Assembly: GCA_964016985.1 (NCBI GenBank)
Contig: OZ024824.1
Location: 45,987,168 to 46,051,167 of the forward strand
From: Anodontia alba
Lineage: Eukaryota; Mollusca; Bivalvia; Lucinida; Lucinidae
DNA length: 64,000 bases
Direction of reading: 5' to 3'
Shown: in pieces, positions 50,569-63,061 of the stretch
How positions within the stretch are numbered: position 1 is the stretch's first letter
Layout of the letters: the number at the start of each line of letters is the position of its first letter
Notes under the pieces: model-generated
Told to the model about the DNA's origin: nothing
Databases searched by the model: none
What the model saw: only the letters and a program-made list of their open reading frames with translations
Program-made: the position numbers and the translations under genes

Positions 50569-52770
50569 TTTCTGTATTTCGGTTCCTGTACCGAAACTAA
50601 AAGAAATGTCAGGAAACAAAAAATGATTTGCCATACCTTTTTTCTACACCTTTCTTAAAAAAGAAAACTTTTTTTTTTTTTTTTTTTTTTTTCTTGATTT
50701 TCGGCGATAAATTTTTTATTTGTTATTTTCGAAAAACATGTCCTGCGAGAAAATCCCGGAGGACCTGCGCAAACCTCCAAAAGGTTCCAGCTCCCTACCA
50801 TTTATACATTTTCCTGCAATTCAGATGATCATTTTCGATTTTTCTGGTTTAGACGCAAAAGACTATCTTGATAAGCCCCGCATTTACCGGTTTCACCTCA
50901 AGGTTGAAGGCCAAGCATAGCCGTTCAGTCAAGCAGTATTGAGCGTTGATAAATAGGAATTCGGATTTTTTTTCTGTACATGCTGTACAGAACTGCCTAA
51001 CTAGATACAAAATACCTTCAGAGGTGGTATGCGTCGTACTTAGTGAGAATGTGAACATGCTTCAACGAGTACAAATGATGAAATAAGTTGTAAATAAATA
51101 ATAAAAAGCAACGCATATATCTTTTAGGAAACTTTGGTCGCGCCATTCAAACACCATTAGGATAAGGATATATCATTATTGGACATAATACAATTTGTTT
51201 TACAGGTTTAAATAGTATATGCCAAGTCAAGAAAAAAAAATGTCTTCAATCGAAATACGCATATTCTGACCATTCTGTGCAACAAGTCTTACAGTGTCTA
51301 TGTTGCCTGTTTATACAATCAAGGGTATCATATTATTATCCCCACGCTTTAGTAACGGGGATATTGTGAACGCCTCCATCCGTCTGTCCGTACGTCCGTC
51401 CATCTCCTAAACCACTGGGCAGAATTTAACCAAAGTTATGACTTCCCCTCGTGGTAAGGGTGTGCGAGAGCAATATTTTTTTTCATCCGTCGCCCGTCTG
51501 TCACGCTATTAGCAACATTAGCACGGAGCGTGGGGACATTGAGATGGCGTGCCAGCGTCTGCGCAATATAGTTTTTACCCGCTCTAATTTTGCCTTGAAT
51601 ATCCACATATGTGCTCGAAAACTTTTACAAGTATTTACGCGTGATGTGGACGCCAAATGTTTACACAGTTCTCAAAGTTCTGAGTGATAGAAACATGCTG
51701 AGGAACTGGAAATAGACAGATAGCGAGTAAAAATGTCAACGAACCAATCAATCAATCTTCGAATAGCGAACGGTTTTCCACGAGTAAACAATACGTCATT
51801 TGTTTGTTCGAAACTTGCAATGGTTTATGAAGTTTTGTCATATCAGGTACAAAAGCATGGGAACAATAATGAAAGCTATCACATTTGTCGTCTGCAATGT
51901 GTAAAATAACAGTTAAACTTTCGGACAAACAAAGCTATTTATAGTTCATTACCTATATAGAATCATTCCCTATTTATATTAGGTGGGCGATATGAAGCTG
52001 GACTTTTGTTTGCAGTTCGGTTTTGGAATGCAGAATTAACTGTGCAATAACTGAGCGCGACCTACTTCAAACGCGCATAAGCTACACTGAAAACAAGTTC
52101 TTACATCAGAACATTTTAGTCAATGCACTAACATCCAAATGCGAACATACTTATAAAAGGCATGCAGTATGTATCTCGGTAGAGTATTGAAAGCTCTCGA
52201 GTTACGTATGGTATTTTTTTTAGTACAATGACTTCATCGATAATCGTCTGGAGCACGTTTTCTGCCTGCATTATTTACATCACAATGGTACGAGTGACAG
52301 GTTCGGAAATAGAGAAAAATGTTGAACGTTGTAAACTTAAAGTTTTTTTCATCTAATTGGAGGAAAATGTATATATGGTGGGCAGCTGGAACCTTCTGAA
52401 GAAGTTAGTGCAGGTCATCCTCGACAACATTCTCGCTGCACATGTTTTTCCAAAATACAAATAAAACGTTATCGCCGAGAATCAAGTGAAAAATATTTAT
52501 TTTCTTTTTAATCTACCGTCAGAAAAATGTCTGAAATATTTTAGCCGCAGAAATTTGAATCAGAAAACGTACCATTTTCGCTCAGCGAAGATTCAGATCA
52601 ACCTGCACATTTGCGTAGTCTGATCTAAGTATTCATTCGGCGCATTTTAGATAGTCAAAAGATGCGGATAATGAATGCGCATACTAATTTGGCATGTCAG
52701 AAGGTACCTTTTCTCACGTTACGGCTCAAATGTCACGAGTATAAAATAGTAAAGAAGATATCCAGGAATA
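50569..52770. other. Non-coding stretch
   Basis: Contains a poly(T) run (50670-50692) and the left end of a GTCCGTACGTCCGTCC-type dispersed repeat (51340-51500: CCCCACGCTTTAGTAACGGGG). Nothing else is supported. Confidence 0.5.
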
Positions 52771-53779
52771 GCTACAATCACTGATCATATCCTAGCAATG
52801 ACACCAAGAGGAAAACTAAACAAATCATTACAGACAGTACACAAGCCACATACCAAAGAAAAGCAACCCACTGAAGTGAGGTAACCACAACGCTAGCATT
52901 AGGACAAGAAAAGATGATGCAAGAACCAGAACGGAAAGCCAAGTCAATAGCTGCACTGAGAGTCACCACAAAGCTAGAAAACATACAGGACTTAATATGC
53001 AGCAAGGGACCTAAACGATCAATAGCAGAACAACCGCCTCAGAACGGTCCATAGTAAAATTACTCGGGGCAGTGTGGTTAAATCGATTTTATTGGTAGCA
53101 AATCTTCACTGTAGTTTCGAATATAAAAATACAAAATTAATGTTCGGTTCATATAGAGGCATCCTAACTCATTCAGTGAAACATCACAGAAACAAGAAAA
53201 AACATGTAAATCAAATTAAATAACTGATGAAATAATGATGAGGGTTCGTGGCAATTACCTCAGACACTGCAGCCGGAGGTAAAGAAAGCTACGAGTTGGA
53301 CCACGGAGGACCCAAATAAAGACATTATATTAGGCATTAACATTCATATGAAAGTTTTAGGTCGGCATTTTCATAACGTCTGAGACCCGATGCACCGTCG
53401 TGCAATTATTTAAAGAGGAAAGCATAGCTATCAAATCAAGCACAACTGGGTTAAAAAATAAGTATGCATTCTGTCACATAATATCTAAACTGTATTCCAT
53501 CCTTTTATAACGGGTAATAATTTTATTGAATTCTTCTAAAAATTGGATTTCCCAGGAATTTTCTTGAATTTATAAACTAGGTCACCGTAAAACTCTGTTT
53601 CTGACATTCCTTGCTGCAGAAGTGTTTTACGCTAATTTTATATTTATCAATCGATTCGGAGAGTCTGTGTTAATGTTTTGAAAATGTTTTATGGAGTTTA
53701 TGATACCCGATAGCATTGTGTAAGTTTAGCAGTCAGGACTTTATTCTGACAGTTAAAATCATTTACACGAGAAGATAAA

Positions 53780-53980
53780 CTCAAATAAAGAATAAGCGGA
53801 GACAAGTACACTCCATACGAGGAAGACCGAGGAATATCAAAGAAGGAAAATTAACCATGTCAAAATCAAAATCATCACGTTTGTCGTGAATTTTTAAAGA
53901 AGCAATACCAACAAGAGGAGAACAATGAGTCTCCATCGGAATACCTACACTGTATATTTTAGTAACGTTGAATTGCATAG
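53780..53980 (-). pseudogene. Reverse transcriptase remnant (retroelement)
   Basis: The minus frame contains VGIPMETHCSPLV, a degraded form of the GIPMGTNCAPL motif found in a retroelement reverse transcriptase family common in marine invertebrates. Only about five residues later comes KIHDKRDDFDFDMVNFP, which in intact members lies roughly 100 residues downstream. The catalytic YIDD block between them is therefore missing. Reading on below 53780, the frame has many stops; a hydrophobic stretch at 52778-53005 on the same strand may belong to the same relic, but that is a guess. Confidence 0.6.
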
Positions 53981-54450
53981 ATGATTTTAAACCAACTGAA
54001 TGACTTTTCGAGTTTCTTACGTATCACGAACAAATGAAATATAATAAAAAATAATGAATACTGTATGCTTGATATGAACAATCTGTCACTTGCGATTGTG
54101 TAAAACTCGTTCCTTTGGAACTTTTTCACTGGAGATGCACGTTCCTTCGTGATAACCTTTTCATACCAGTCAAATACTGTTGATTATTTTCTAGTTATAT
54201 TTTCCAATGGCTAATGCATATTTAATGAACTGAAAAAATACATATACTATTGACTTTAAGACACAGTATTTCTCTAAGGAATTATATACCCATAAAATTG
54301 CTGTGGAGTCCTCATCGTTGTTTCATCTCTGTATTGCTGCACTGATGAGTTATAAACCCTTCACGCAAACTGAACAAATGTCCCACACACACACACACAC
54401 TCCCAGTAAGGTGTTTACTGACCGTTCGAAGGCGGTGCTTCTGCTGTGAT

Positions 54451-54838
54451 TTAGGGGATAACTGCATTCAAATTTGTCATTTGCGGAGGTAAATCGGCGG
54501 TTTCACGGTCGGAAATTTCGTTTTACTGCGACGCGTCAACGGAGCCGTAAAATGTAATTTGCGACCGTAAAACTGCCGATTTACCTCCCCAAATGACAAA
54601 TTTGAATGCAGTTTTCCCCATTCTAACTAATGCATTTTTTCATTTTTTCTGTTGAAAAAATGTACTATTTGCACAAAGCGACAAGTGCTCTGAGCTGTGT
54701 AAAACCAAATGCCAGCCAACGAGAAGCGACGTTACGTGATGACGTCGGATTTTCGAAAGTATATCGCAGAATATACCGTCGCAAAATTTTGACGTTATCC
54801 AATCAGACGTCGCGTTACATACGCAAGAGCATTAGAAT
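54451..54838 (+). repeat. 388-bp foldback element, copy 2
   Basis: Closely similar along its length to 20053-20436, with many CpG differences. It lies about 280 bp beyond the end of the minus-strand exon at 55123. Confidence 0.8.
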
Positions 54839-55122
54839 TACTATTCTGTCATTGTATGTCTTTGCATGTATGCCCTGGTGATTTTGTTTTATTTTGGATA
54901 GCCGTTTGGCCAAATGTTTGGGGAAAGAAACTGTCCTTTTGGCTTTCTGCTTGTAGTGTTTTGATTGTGGTGCCGTTGCTTTAAATGCGTCTTTCTTCCC
55001 TTTTGGTGTCTTGGATGGAAAGTGTTAGGTAAATGTGTCGATTCTTAATCATTGCCTTCCTTTCTATTTACATAAAACACGGAAATATTAAATTGCATTT
55101 GTATGTGAGAATAATTACTTAC

Positions 55123-56030
55123 GCCGTCTCCATTGTACAAAGCAATACTCTTGTTCACGTCTGAGACATCAAGAAGCATAGAGTCTGTACTTGAAACTTG
55201 ACTGATATTAAAGTCCTCCTCCTTTCGCTTCGTGTAGCGTTTAGTAATGACTGATGGTCGGAATGTCCGGCTGTGAAGTAAGCTGTCTCCGCTGTCCCTG
55301 CGCATTCTGTCGTCGCTTTCAGACAAACACTCTTCTATGAAGCTAGAACTGCAACAGGGATCTCCTATATCTGCCTCCAGAGATTGATTGTAAATAGGTG
55401 AGGGAATATATTTCTGCTTTACAGGACTCGGCCACTCTTTCGCCTCCCTTTGGATGTATGATGTCACCCCATCTTCATCAGATGAAATTCTTCTAACCCA
55501 AAGTGGACTAGGACGTCTGAAATCTATGGCCTCTGTGCCCCTGCGAGTTGGAGATGACCCATATCTGATCCAGACTGGACTTGACAGGGACAACGTTCCA
55601 GTGGATTTCGAAGAGTGTTTATCTGTTGGAGGTTCGAGGTCGTCGGTATCTGTTGCTACATGAACGTCGCTTTTTGTGTCAGTTTTTGCAAGGATATTAG
55701 CAAGTCCCCGATCAACTACACGTGATTGTGGAGACGGTGTTTTCTGTTCTAAAGGCGATAAACGGTGGTTATTATATGTCTCTAGGTGTGACTTCGTGGT
55801 TTTATGAGTATCTCGTTTGATTGGTGAATCGGTTTTGGCGTGTTTCTGGGTTTCTGTCTGTGTCACTGTTGAGTCAGGACTAACTTTACTGGTTGCGCAT
55901 CCATGTAACTGGTCTTTGTTCGGTGAATCCGAGCTGATTTTTGTGGTTTTCCGAGTCTGATCTGATCTCAGCCGAAGATTCGCTGATAGATTTATATATT
56001 TCTTTTCTTCTTGCTTCTTTCGCGACGCTC
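55123..56030 (-). CDS. Unidentified Ser/Pro/Asp-rich protein, second coding exon
   Basis: Minus-strand exon of 908 nt, acceptor TTCTTACTAG (56031-56040) and donor GTAAGT (55122-55117). It adds about 303 residues after the anchor exon: a basic start (GASRKKQEEKK), then a long low-complexity, probably disordered stretch rich in Ser, Thr, Asp and Lys. Two copies of an S-P-x-W-[VI]-R motif occur (SPVWIRYGSS and SPLWVRRISS), followed by acidic and serine clusters (EECLSESDD, RRDSGDS, STDSMLLD) that could be phosphorylated. It ends LYNGDG in phase 0. The reading frame extends upstream through the GATA microsatellite, but that part is intron. No enzymatic domain is visible, so I do not assign a function. 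Later exons should lie below 55123 and were not recognised. Confidence 0.75.
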
Positions 56031-56051
56031 CTAGTAAGAAAAAGTCCAGTA

Positions 56052-56165
<114 letters not shown>

Positions 56166-56291
56166 TAAACATTTTTGTTTTGTATTGATGGATTTGAGGA
56201 TAATTAGTTACTTGTATATAACTCAAATTTACTGTTAGAGAGCTAACAGAATAGTCAAATAATCATAATTTATTCAATAACAATATGATAG

Positions 56292-56653
56292 TTTAAAGGC
56301 TCCATATTCCTCAAAAATAGGCATTTTATTATCAAAGAAAGGTTGAATAAATTGATATATGGTATTAATACAATCCTAAAATGTGGCATCTGACAGCCTG
56401 TAAAATTTCCGTTAGTCTCTCGTTTTTGAAATGAAATGGTTTTTATCGTATCTCTAAATCAATGTTGCCAATATTAATTCAGAGCTACGATAAAAAAATC
56501 ACTTCATTTTTCCAGTTCAAAAACGAGAGACTGACAGAAATTATACAGGCTGTCAGATGCCACATTTTATGATAGCATTAATACTATATATCAGTTTATT
56601 CAACCTTTCTCGGATAAAAGTGTCTATTTTTGAGGAATATGGACCCTTTAAAT
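56292..56653. repeat. Palindromic MITE, 150-bp arms
   Basis: Ends TTTAAAGGCTCCATATTCC and GGAATATGGACCCTTTAA; arms mirror over about 150 bp (for example AACGAGAGACTGACAG and TTAGTCTCTCGTT). It lies just upstream of the GATA tract in the same intron. Confidence 0.8.
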
Positions 56654-56654
56654 A

Positions 56655-58224
56655 AAGCACCTTTTCCACACATTTATAATTGTACTGACGTCAATAGTGA
56701 CGCCATCAATATTATGCTAAACAAAGCAGTATACTTTAAAGATTTATTACTAAGAGAGATACCACATGAAAAATATAAGATGAGGAAAATCTTTTAACTT
56801 TTGCACAAAACAAAAAATCTAACAAGCAGGTCTTACCAGATTAAAGACGATGATAAGATTTGCATTAAACCATGTTTAAGCCATACCACGCTCAGTTACC
56901 CCACCCCTCTAATCACCACCCCTAAACACTTTTACTGCTGACTGTTCCAAGGCGGTGTTTCCGTCGCGGTTTTTTTTCTTTTGATAGTTCTTTTTTCGTG
57001 TTTTTGTTCCGTTTTTGAACGCAGCGCCGTTTGTATGAAATTCCACATAATCAAACCCTGATCCGGACTGCTTTCCATGATTTTTGCCGTTCCGAGGTGT
57101 ATCCATGTTTAAATTTTATATATGAATTTCCTGCGCACTTATAAACGCCTGCAAGTCTATGAAGATTTTGAATTTTATGACTCACTTTTGGCCAATAACT
57201 ATACTTTGTCCCCCGTTATGCTTTGTGCACACAACTACTAACACCAGGATTATATCGTGCTAAATAACATTCCTGTTGATTGTAAAAAAACTAGGAAGTT
57301 TTACAAACATTCTTTTTCCTTCATTGCTTTACAAAGTTTATTATCTACTTGCTTCCTTTAAACGTCAATTTTCTTTCTATTGAACCTCAAAATACCGATA
57401 ACCTATTAGTGGTTCACAGTCAGTGATACTGCTCAAATCGGGAGGGGGGCGTGGAGGCATTATATATATTTGTTCAAATTTTAACCTTGTAAGAGTGTTT
57501 TATTTGTATAAATGAACGTTAAAAAAAGAGATATTTTAACTTATGCATCATGCCTTTAATAGACATTTTTCATGAAGACCGAATTAGGACTTAGAAGATT
57601 GAGAGCGGAGTTATACGCTGGGATGTTCTCAACGTTACCTTTAACTATGGTAAAAGGCGTATCTAGCAAAATGGAGAACACAGTGTATCCAAACTGTGGA
57701 ATCTTGTACGCAAGTGCTCGACAAATGGGGTGCTTTATCAATCCAATAAATAAGTTGCTGTTCAAATCTCGGTTTGGCTGTCATAAGTAAAGTCAAAACC
57801 GTACAATGTTTAATACGTCTTTGGTAAAGAAGATCATATCACGAGGGCGGAGTGCGAGTTACATACATCTAACTATAGCTGACCGACGGAGCGCCATTTA
57901 TAAATTTACTTACAACTGACCAAGAAACCCTTACTTTGTATACAACATTTTTTCCTGAACTGGTCTTTAATACCCGAGGCTTCATGTCCTGCCGAGTCTC
58001 CAAACCGCTGTCTTTACGCGCAAATACAACTGGCGTTGCGTCCAGTGTTTATTACATGTGTATTTTTTTCCACCGTCTCTATCGGTGCGCTGTGTAAAAC
58101 ATAGATTAGACTATTTTATTCCATTCTTTCTTTTCACCATTCTGTTGTCACACAGAGAAGGGTTAATGTTGAGTCAGCTTAACTGAAACTAACGAAAAAT
58201 AGGTCAAAACAACCCAGTTTTTTT
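56655..58224. other. Intronic sequence of the minus-strand gene
   Basis: No exon is required here: flanking exons are already in phase. A block CGAAGGCGGTGCTTC-like (near 56945) also occurs near 54430, so some of it is dispersed repeat. Otherwise I see nothing definite. Confidence 0.5.
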
Positions 58225-58664
58225 TTTCTTCGCATCAGGTGAGTTCCATGGTAAAAATGTCTGGAGACTTCGCCTCAGGTGAGTTCTCTTGAGACTTTGC
58301 TTCATGTCAGTTCCCTGACGACTTCAAATGAGGCGAATAACCTACAGATTCGCCTCAGGTGAGTTCCAGGGAAACTAGCCTTAGCTGAGTTCCCTGGGGA
58401 CTTCGCCTTAAATGAGTTCTTTAGAGACTTTGCCTTATGTGAGTTACCTGGAACCCTTTTAACTCAGGTGAGTAACCTTGAGATTTTACTTAGGTGAGTT
58501 CCATGGAAACTTCGTCTCACGTGACTTCCCTTACTAATTTGTCTCGGATGAGTTCCCGGGAGACCTCGCCAAATAAAAGTACCCTACAGACCCCACTTAT
58601 CTGAGGTCCCTAGAAACTTCGTCCCAGGTAAGTTCCCTGGAGACCTTGCCTGCTGTCCTAGTGG

Positions 58665-58865
58665 GTATGAGCACTGCCTTTTTATTATTAGGTCCCTCAC
58701 CGCTGTGGGTTCGAGCCTCGCTTAGGTCACATGTCAGACGTCAAGTTCTGCAATGGAAGATCAGGTGTTTTTTCTCCGGGTACCTCTGTTTTCGCAAACC
58801 TCTGACTAACGATCGGCTCTAAATAAGTAAAATAATCTTGAAAGGGACGTAAAAAAATAAATGCC
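58665..58865 (+). repeat. SINE-like family C, second copy
   Basis: Has GGGTTCGAGCCTCGC (box B-like) and CTTGAAAGGGACGT, with a short A-rich end. It is inserted in the CAGGTGAGTT minisatellite. Confidence 0.7.
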
Positions 58866-58964
58866 TCATGTGCATTCCCTTCAGACCTCGCTTATGTATG
58901 TTCCCTAGATACATTCGTCTCACATAATTTCCGTCGAGACTTCACCTTATGTGAATTCCCTAGA

Positions 58965-59275
58965 GAATAGGCCCCCGCCCATCGGGGCTTGGAGAAGCAG
59001 ATTGGGCTGCATGGTGCTTCCACGCAGAGCTGAAACTGACCGCACATGAGTACTGGTAAACCGCTAAGAAAGACTCAGCCTCTTCAGTCAAAGTGGTGCG
59101 AGTCGGACCGTCCAATGCATATAAGCCCTATTGCTTTCTTTTTTCGGCAGGGCTTGAGATGTCATTTCATCTCAATGTCGGGTAAAAGTCCCACAAAATT
59201 GGAAGCAACGTCTCTAAAACGACCTAAATAGTGTTGACGGGGACGTTAAACCTCAATTCAAACAAACAAAAGTTG
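58965..59275 (+). repeat. SINE-like family B, copy 1
   Basis: Starts GCCCCCGCCCATCGGGGCTT, contains AGTCGGACCGTCC and GAGATGTCATTTCATCTCAA, ends GTTAAACCTCAATTCAAACA. The last third resembles the family A tail. It interrupts the CAGGTGAGTT minisatellite. Confidence 0.7.
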
Positions 59276-60011
59276 CATTGAAACCTCGCTTTTTTGAGTT
59301 CCCTGGAGACTTCGCCTCAGGTGAGTTCCCTGCGGACTTCACCTCATGTCAATTCCCTGGAGATCTTTACTCGAGAAGTAATCTGGAGATTCGCCTCAGG
59401 TTAGCGCCTCAGGTGAGTTCTTTACGGACCGTCTCGTGTTAGTTCCATGGAGACGTCATCTCAGGTGAGGCTTAAGTTGAGTTCAGTGGAAACTTCGCCT
59501 CAGGTGAGTTCTCTGCAGACTTCGCCTGAGGCGAGTATCTGGAGACCTCGCCTCATGTGAATTCAACTCGAGTGATTATGTCCGCCCCACCAAGGGAAGG
59601 AGGACATTGTTTTTGGTGCGGATCCAGTTTGCGTCGGCGTTGGTGTCAGCGTAGCCTGTTTGAAGAACTACTCCGCTCCTCCCTCCTCCCCCCAGAACAA
59701 AAAAGTAAATAAAATGATATTGTAGCTTATCTCACAAAGGAATTATGGGTACAAATTACGTCATATTTTTTTTTACTTCACTACATAAGTTAGGCCCCAG
59801 GATCTGCTGTTTACCTCCAAATAGCTCATCTGACTGGTTCCGCACCCTCCCCCCTCCGCTCCCGCTTCCCCCCTCCCCCCCCCCCCCCACATCAAAAAAA
59901 AGTAGCAGGTACACCAGGGGCATACCCAGAACTACAATATACTTGTTATTTTTATTGCAGCTTACCTCAAAATATAATGAATTACGGGTGCACTTTACGC
60001 CATTTTTTTAA

Positions 60012-60273
60012 GGGCCCCCGCTCATCGGGGCTTGGAGAAGCTGAAACCGACCACACAATGACTACTGGTAAACCGTTTAGAGGGTTTAAGCCTGCCCAGG
60101 CAAAGTGGTGCGAGTCGGACCGTCCCACTTATAAACCCTTTTGGTTTGTTTGGGCGACAGGGCTTGAGATGTCATTTCATCTCAATGTCGGGTAAAAGTC
60201 CCATACAATCGGAAGCAACGTCTCCAGTTTGATCTAAATAGTGTTGACGGGGACGTAAAGCCACAGTTCAAAA
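60012..60273 (+). repeat. SINE-like family B, copy 2
   Basis: Same order of blocks as 58965-59275 (GCCCCCGCTCATCGGGGCTT, GTGCGAGTCGGACCGTCC, ATGTCATTTCATCTCAATG), A-rich end. Confidence 0.7.
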
Positions 60274-60832
60274 AAATACGTCAATTTTAGGTCGATCAAG
60301 AACAAACTAAACAAGTCTCGTGTCTCAATTTACCTATTGATATTGCTGTACATTGTCTTCAAGAGCATATGAAATGCTAAGGTATGATTCATATTTTTTT
60401 CGATCGTGATATAACTAGTTTTGGTACAGTGCAAGAGGCGCCCTGAATAACTTAATTACTTACTCCCCTCCCTATTCCGGACCTATGTCATTCTGATTCT
60501 TTTGCCTCTTCACAGTTGAGTAAATAATCATGATTTTGCATCGTTCATTCAACGTTGATTGTTGTACATAATCTACCGCCAACAGATGAAAAAGCGTGAT
60601 TGGTATCCCATAAAACACATTTTCGTATCGACATTCGTAAGTCTATCACATCAGTTGGGGTTTCTACTAAGCTGGATACGCATTTTACATACAGACGCAA
60701 ATAACGTTGAGATGATCCCACCCGACAAGTGATATCTCAAACTCCAATGTCCTAGTGAAATGTCTAATAAAGCATAAACGACTTCGAGTTGTATCCACTG
60801 GAAGTCTTGTTTGCTACTCTCACTCCTGCTTA

Positions 60833-61140
60833 GCCGGCCTCGGTGGCTCAGTTGGATGGGCGTCTGACTGGTGATCAGGAGATTGCGGGTTCGACTCCCG
60901 CTGGGTTGGCAAAATTCTTTCGCGGAGCTTGATCATGACATATTTTCTACGGTCCTTCTCTCCCTCCCACTGATTCAAGAAGGAAAGTTGTCAGTTTCTG
61001 GTGAAAGAATGCGAACCATACTAGTTAACCGCTTAGGGGACTATGCCTGCCCAGTAAAAGTATGGTTAGGTAAACTGACCGCACTTGACATGACCCCAGT
61101 GTGTTGACTGGGCCTTTAAACCTCAACACAAACAAACAAA
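60833..61140 (+). repeat. SINE family A, full length with 14-bp target duplication
   Basis: Best preserved copy: tRNA-like head with GTGGCTCAGTTGGATGG (box A) and GGGTTCGACTCCC (box B), body, and a CAAACAAACAAA tail. It is flanked by CTCACTCCTGCTTA (60819-60832) and CTCATTCCTGCTTA (61141-61154). It lies in the visible intron of the minus-strand gene, in antisense. Confidence 0.9.
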
Positions 61141-61164
61141 CTCATTCCTGCTTAAACGCGCGCA

Positions 61165-62415
61165 AACCACAAAATGCATTTGGGGTGGAGAGTCACTGGC
61201 TATAAAACCACAAAATGCAGTTGGAGAAAGAAAGGCACTGGCTATAAAACCACAAAATGCAGTTGGAGTGGAGGTGGAGAGGCACGGCTATAAAACCACA
61301 AAATTCACTTAGAGTGGAGGTGGAGAGGCACTGGCTATTAAACCACAAAATGCAGTTGGAGTGGAGGTGGAGCGGCACTGGCAATAAAACCACAAAATGC
61401 AGATGGAGTGGAGGTGGAGAGGCACTGGTTATTAAACCACAAAATGCATTGAGGTGGGGAGGCACTGGCTATAAAACCACAAAGGCAATTGGAGTGGAGG
61501 TGGAGAGGCACTGGCTATAAATCCACAAAATGCAGTTTTAGTAGAGGTGGAGAGGCACTGGCTATAAGCCAAAAATGCAGTTGGAGTGAAGGTGGAGAGA
61601 AACTGGCTATAAAGTCACAAAATGCAGTTGGAGTGGAGGTGGATAGGCACTGGCATTAAAACCACAAAATGCAGTTGGAGTGGCGGTTGAGAGGCACTGG
61701 CAATAAAACCACTAAATGCAGTTGGAGTAAAGGTGGAGAGGCACTGGCATTAAAACCACAAAATGCCGTTGGAGTGGAGGTGGAGTGGCACCGGCATTAA
61801 AACCACAAAATGAAGATGGAGTGGTGAGGCACTGGCAACAAAACTACAAAATGCAGTTGGAGTGGAAGTGGAGAGGCACTGGCATTAAAACTACAAAATG
61901 CAGTTGGAGTGGAGATGGAGAGGCACTGGCAATAAAACCACAAAATGCAGTTGAAGTGGAGGTGGAGAGGCACCGGCATTAAAACCACAAAATGCAGTTG
62001 GAGTGGAGGTGGAGAGGCACTGGCTGTAAAACTACAAAATGCAGTTGGAGTCGAGGTGGAGAGGCACTTGCAGTAAAACTACAGAATGCAGTTGAAGTGG
62101 AGGTGGAGAGGCACTGGCAATAAAAAACCACAAAACGGCAGTTGGAGTGGAAGTGGAGAGGCACTGGCAATAAAACCACAAAATGCAGTTGGAGTGGAAG
62201 TGGAGAGGCACTGGCATTAAAACCACAAAATGCAGTTGAAGTGGAGGTGAAGAGGCACTGGCATTAAAACCACAAAATGCAACTGGAGTAGAGGTGGAGA
62301 GGCACTGGCAATAAAACCACAAAATGCAGTTGGAGTGTGGAGGTGAAGAGGCATTGGCAATAAAACCACAAAATGCAGTTGGAGTGGAGGTGGAGAGGCA
62401 CTGGCTATAAAAACG
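61165..62415. repeat. 47-bp minisatellite, about 26 units
   Basis: Unit phrases AAACCACAAAATGCAGTTGG, AGTGGAGGTGGAGAGGCACT and GGC followed by TAT, AAT or ATT. Long overlapping frames on both strands are by-products of the repeat. The array abuts a GATCAGACTG element at 62430. Confidence 0.95.
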
Positions 62416-63061
62416 AGCCTCAACGTAAGAAAACGTACCGTCTGACATGTGCACCCAAGACAAATGAGCTTGCGCCTCCGAGCAAACTCATCAGTTTGTG
62501 TTGTCCGTGTGACGAAACTCTGCATTCTTGGCTATCCAAAGTGCGCCCTGTAAAAATTTTGATCAGACTGTGCGAATGCGCAGGCTAATCTAAACTTTTG
62601 ATGGGCGCACATATCCAAATGTATGTTTTCTTTCGTACGGCTCAAATGATATATGTTTTGGACAGAGGTTTCGGACCCCAATTCAGTTCCAGATAATTTT
62701 CAAGACTTTTGCTTGAAAGAAAAATAAAATCACTTCCTTCCAGACAGATCCATAAAATTCCTACTCACCTTTTCCAGATCGTGTTTAAATAGAAAATTTC
62801 GTTCTACATCGATTCTGAAAACAACGTTCAAAGTGGTTGCCTCCCATTTCAAAGGGAGACTCCAGAAAAGAATTTGCTCCCTAGTATGTAAATCATTTTT
62901 CAAACGGCGCTACAGGATTTGCTTCCTGTTTTGTGTAAGTGGAGGAGGAGCTCCTTTTAGTACTGGCACTCTTTAAGAAGGAGGCAAAACTTACAGATCA
63001 GTGTAGAGTGCGATCTCCCTAAAATACACGTGTTTGACATGTAACATATTTCCCATCCTAC

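Larger units (their letters stand above)
58225..59570. repeat. Minisatellite repeating CAGGTGAGTTCC
   Basis: Units of about 24-27 bp, consensus near GACTTCGCCTCAGGTGAGTT, in three blocks (58225-58655, 58863-58960, 59283-59570) separated by SINE C and SINE-like B copies. Confidence 0.85.

Noticed and set aside
50720..50920. 66-codon plus-strand frame ending DKPRIYRFHLKVEGQA
   Set aside because: Reads somewhat protein-like but has no partner exon or known motif that I can identify.
56909..57106. Minus-strand 65-codon frame with basic residues, possible alternative first exon
   Set aside because: The only donor-like site gives the wrong phase for the exon at 56030, and part of the sequence recurs near 54430, so it looks repeat-derived.
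60833..60905. tRNA-like sequence with good box A and box B
   Set aside because: It is the head of a SINE with target duplication and a CAAA tail, not a functional tRNA gene.
61193..62525. Several long minus-strand frames (up to 143 codons)
   Set aside because: All are read-through of the 47-bp minisatellite, open in several frames because the unit lacks stops.
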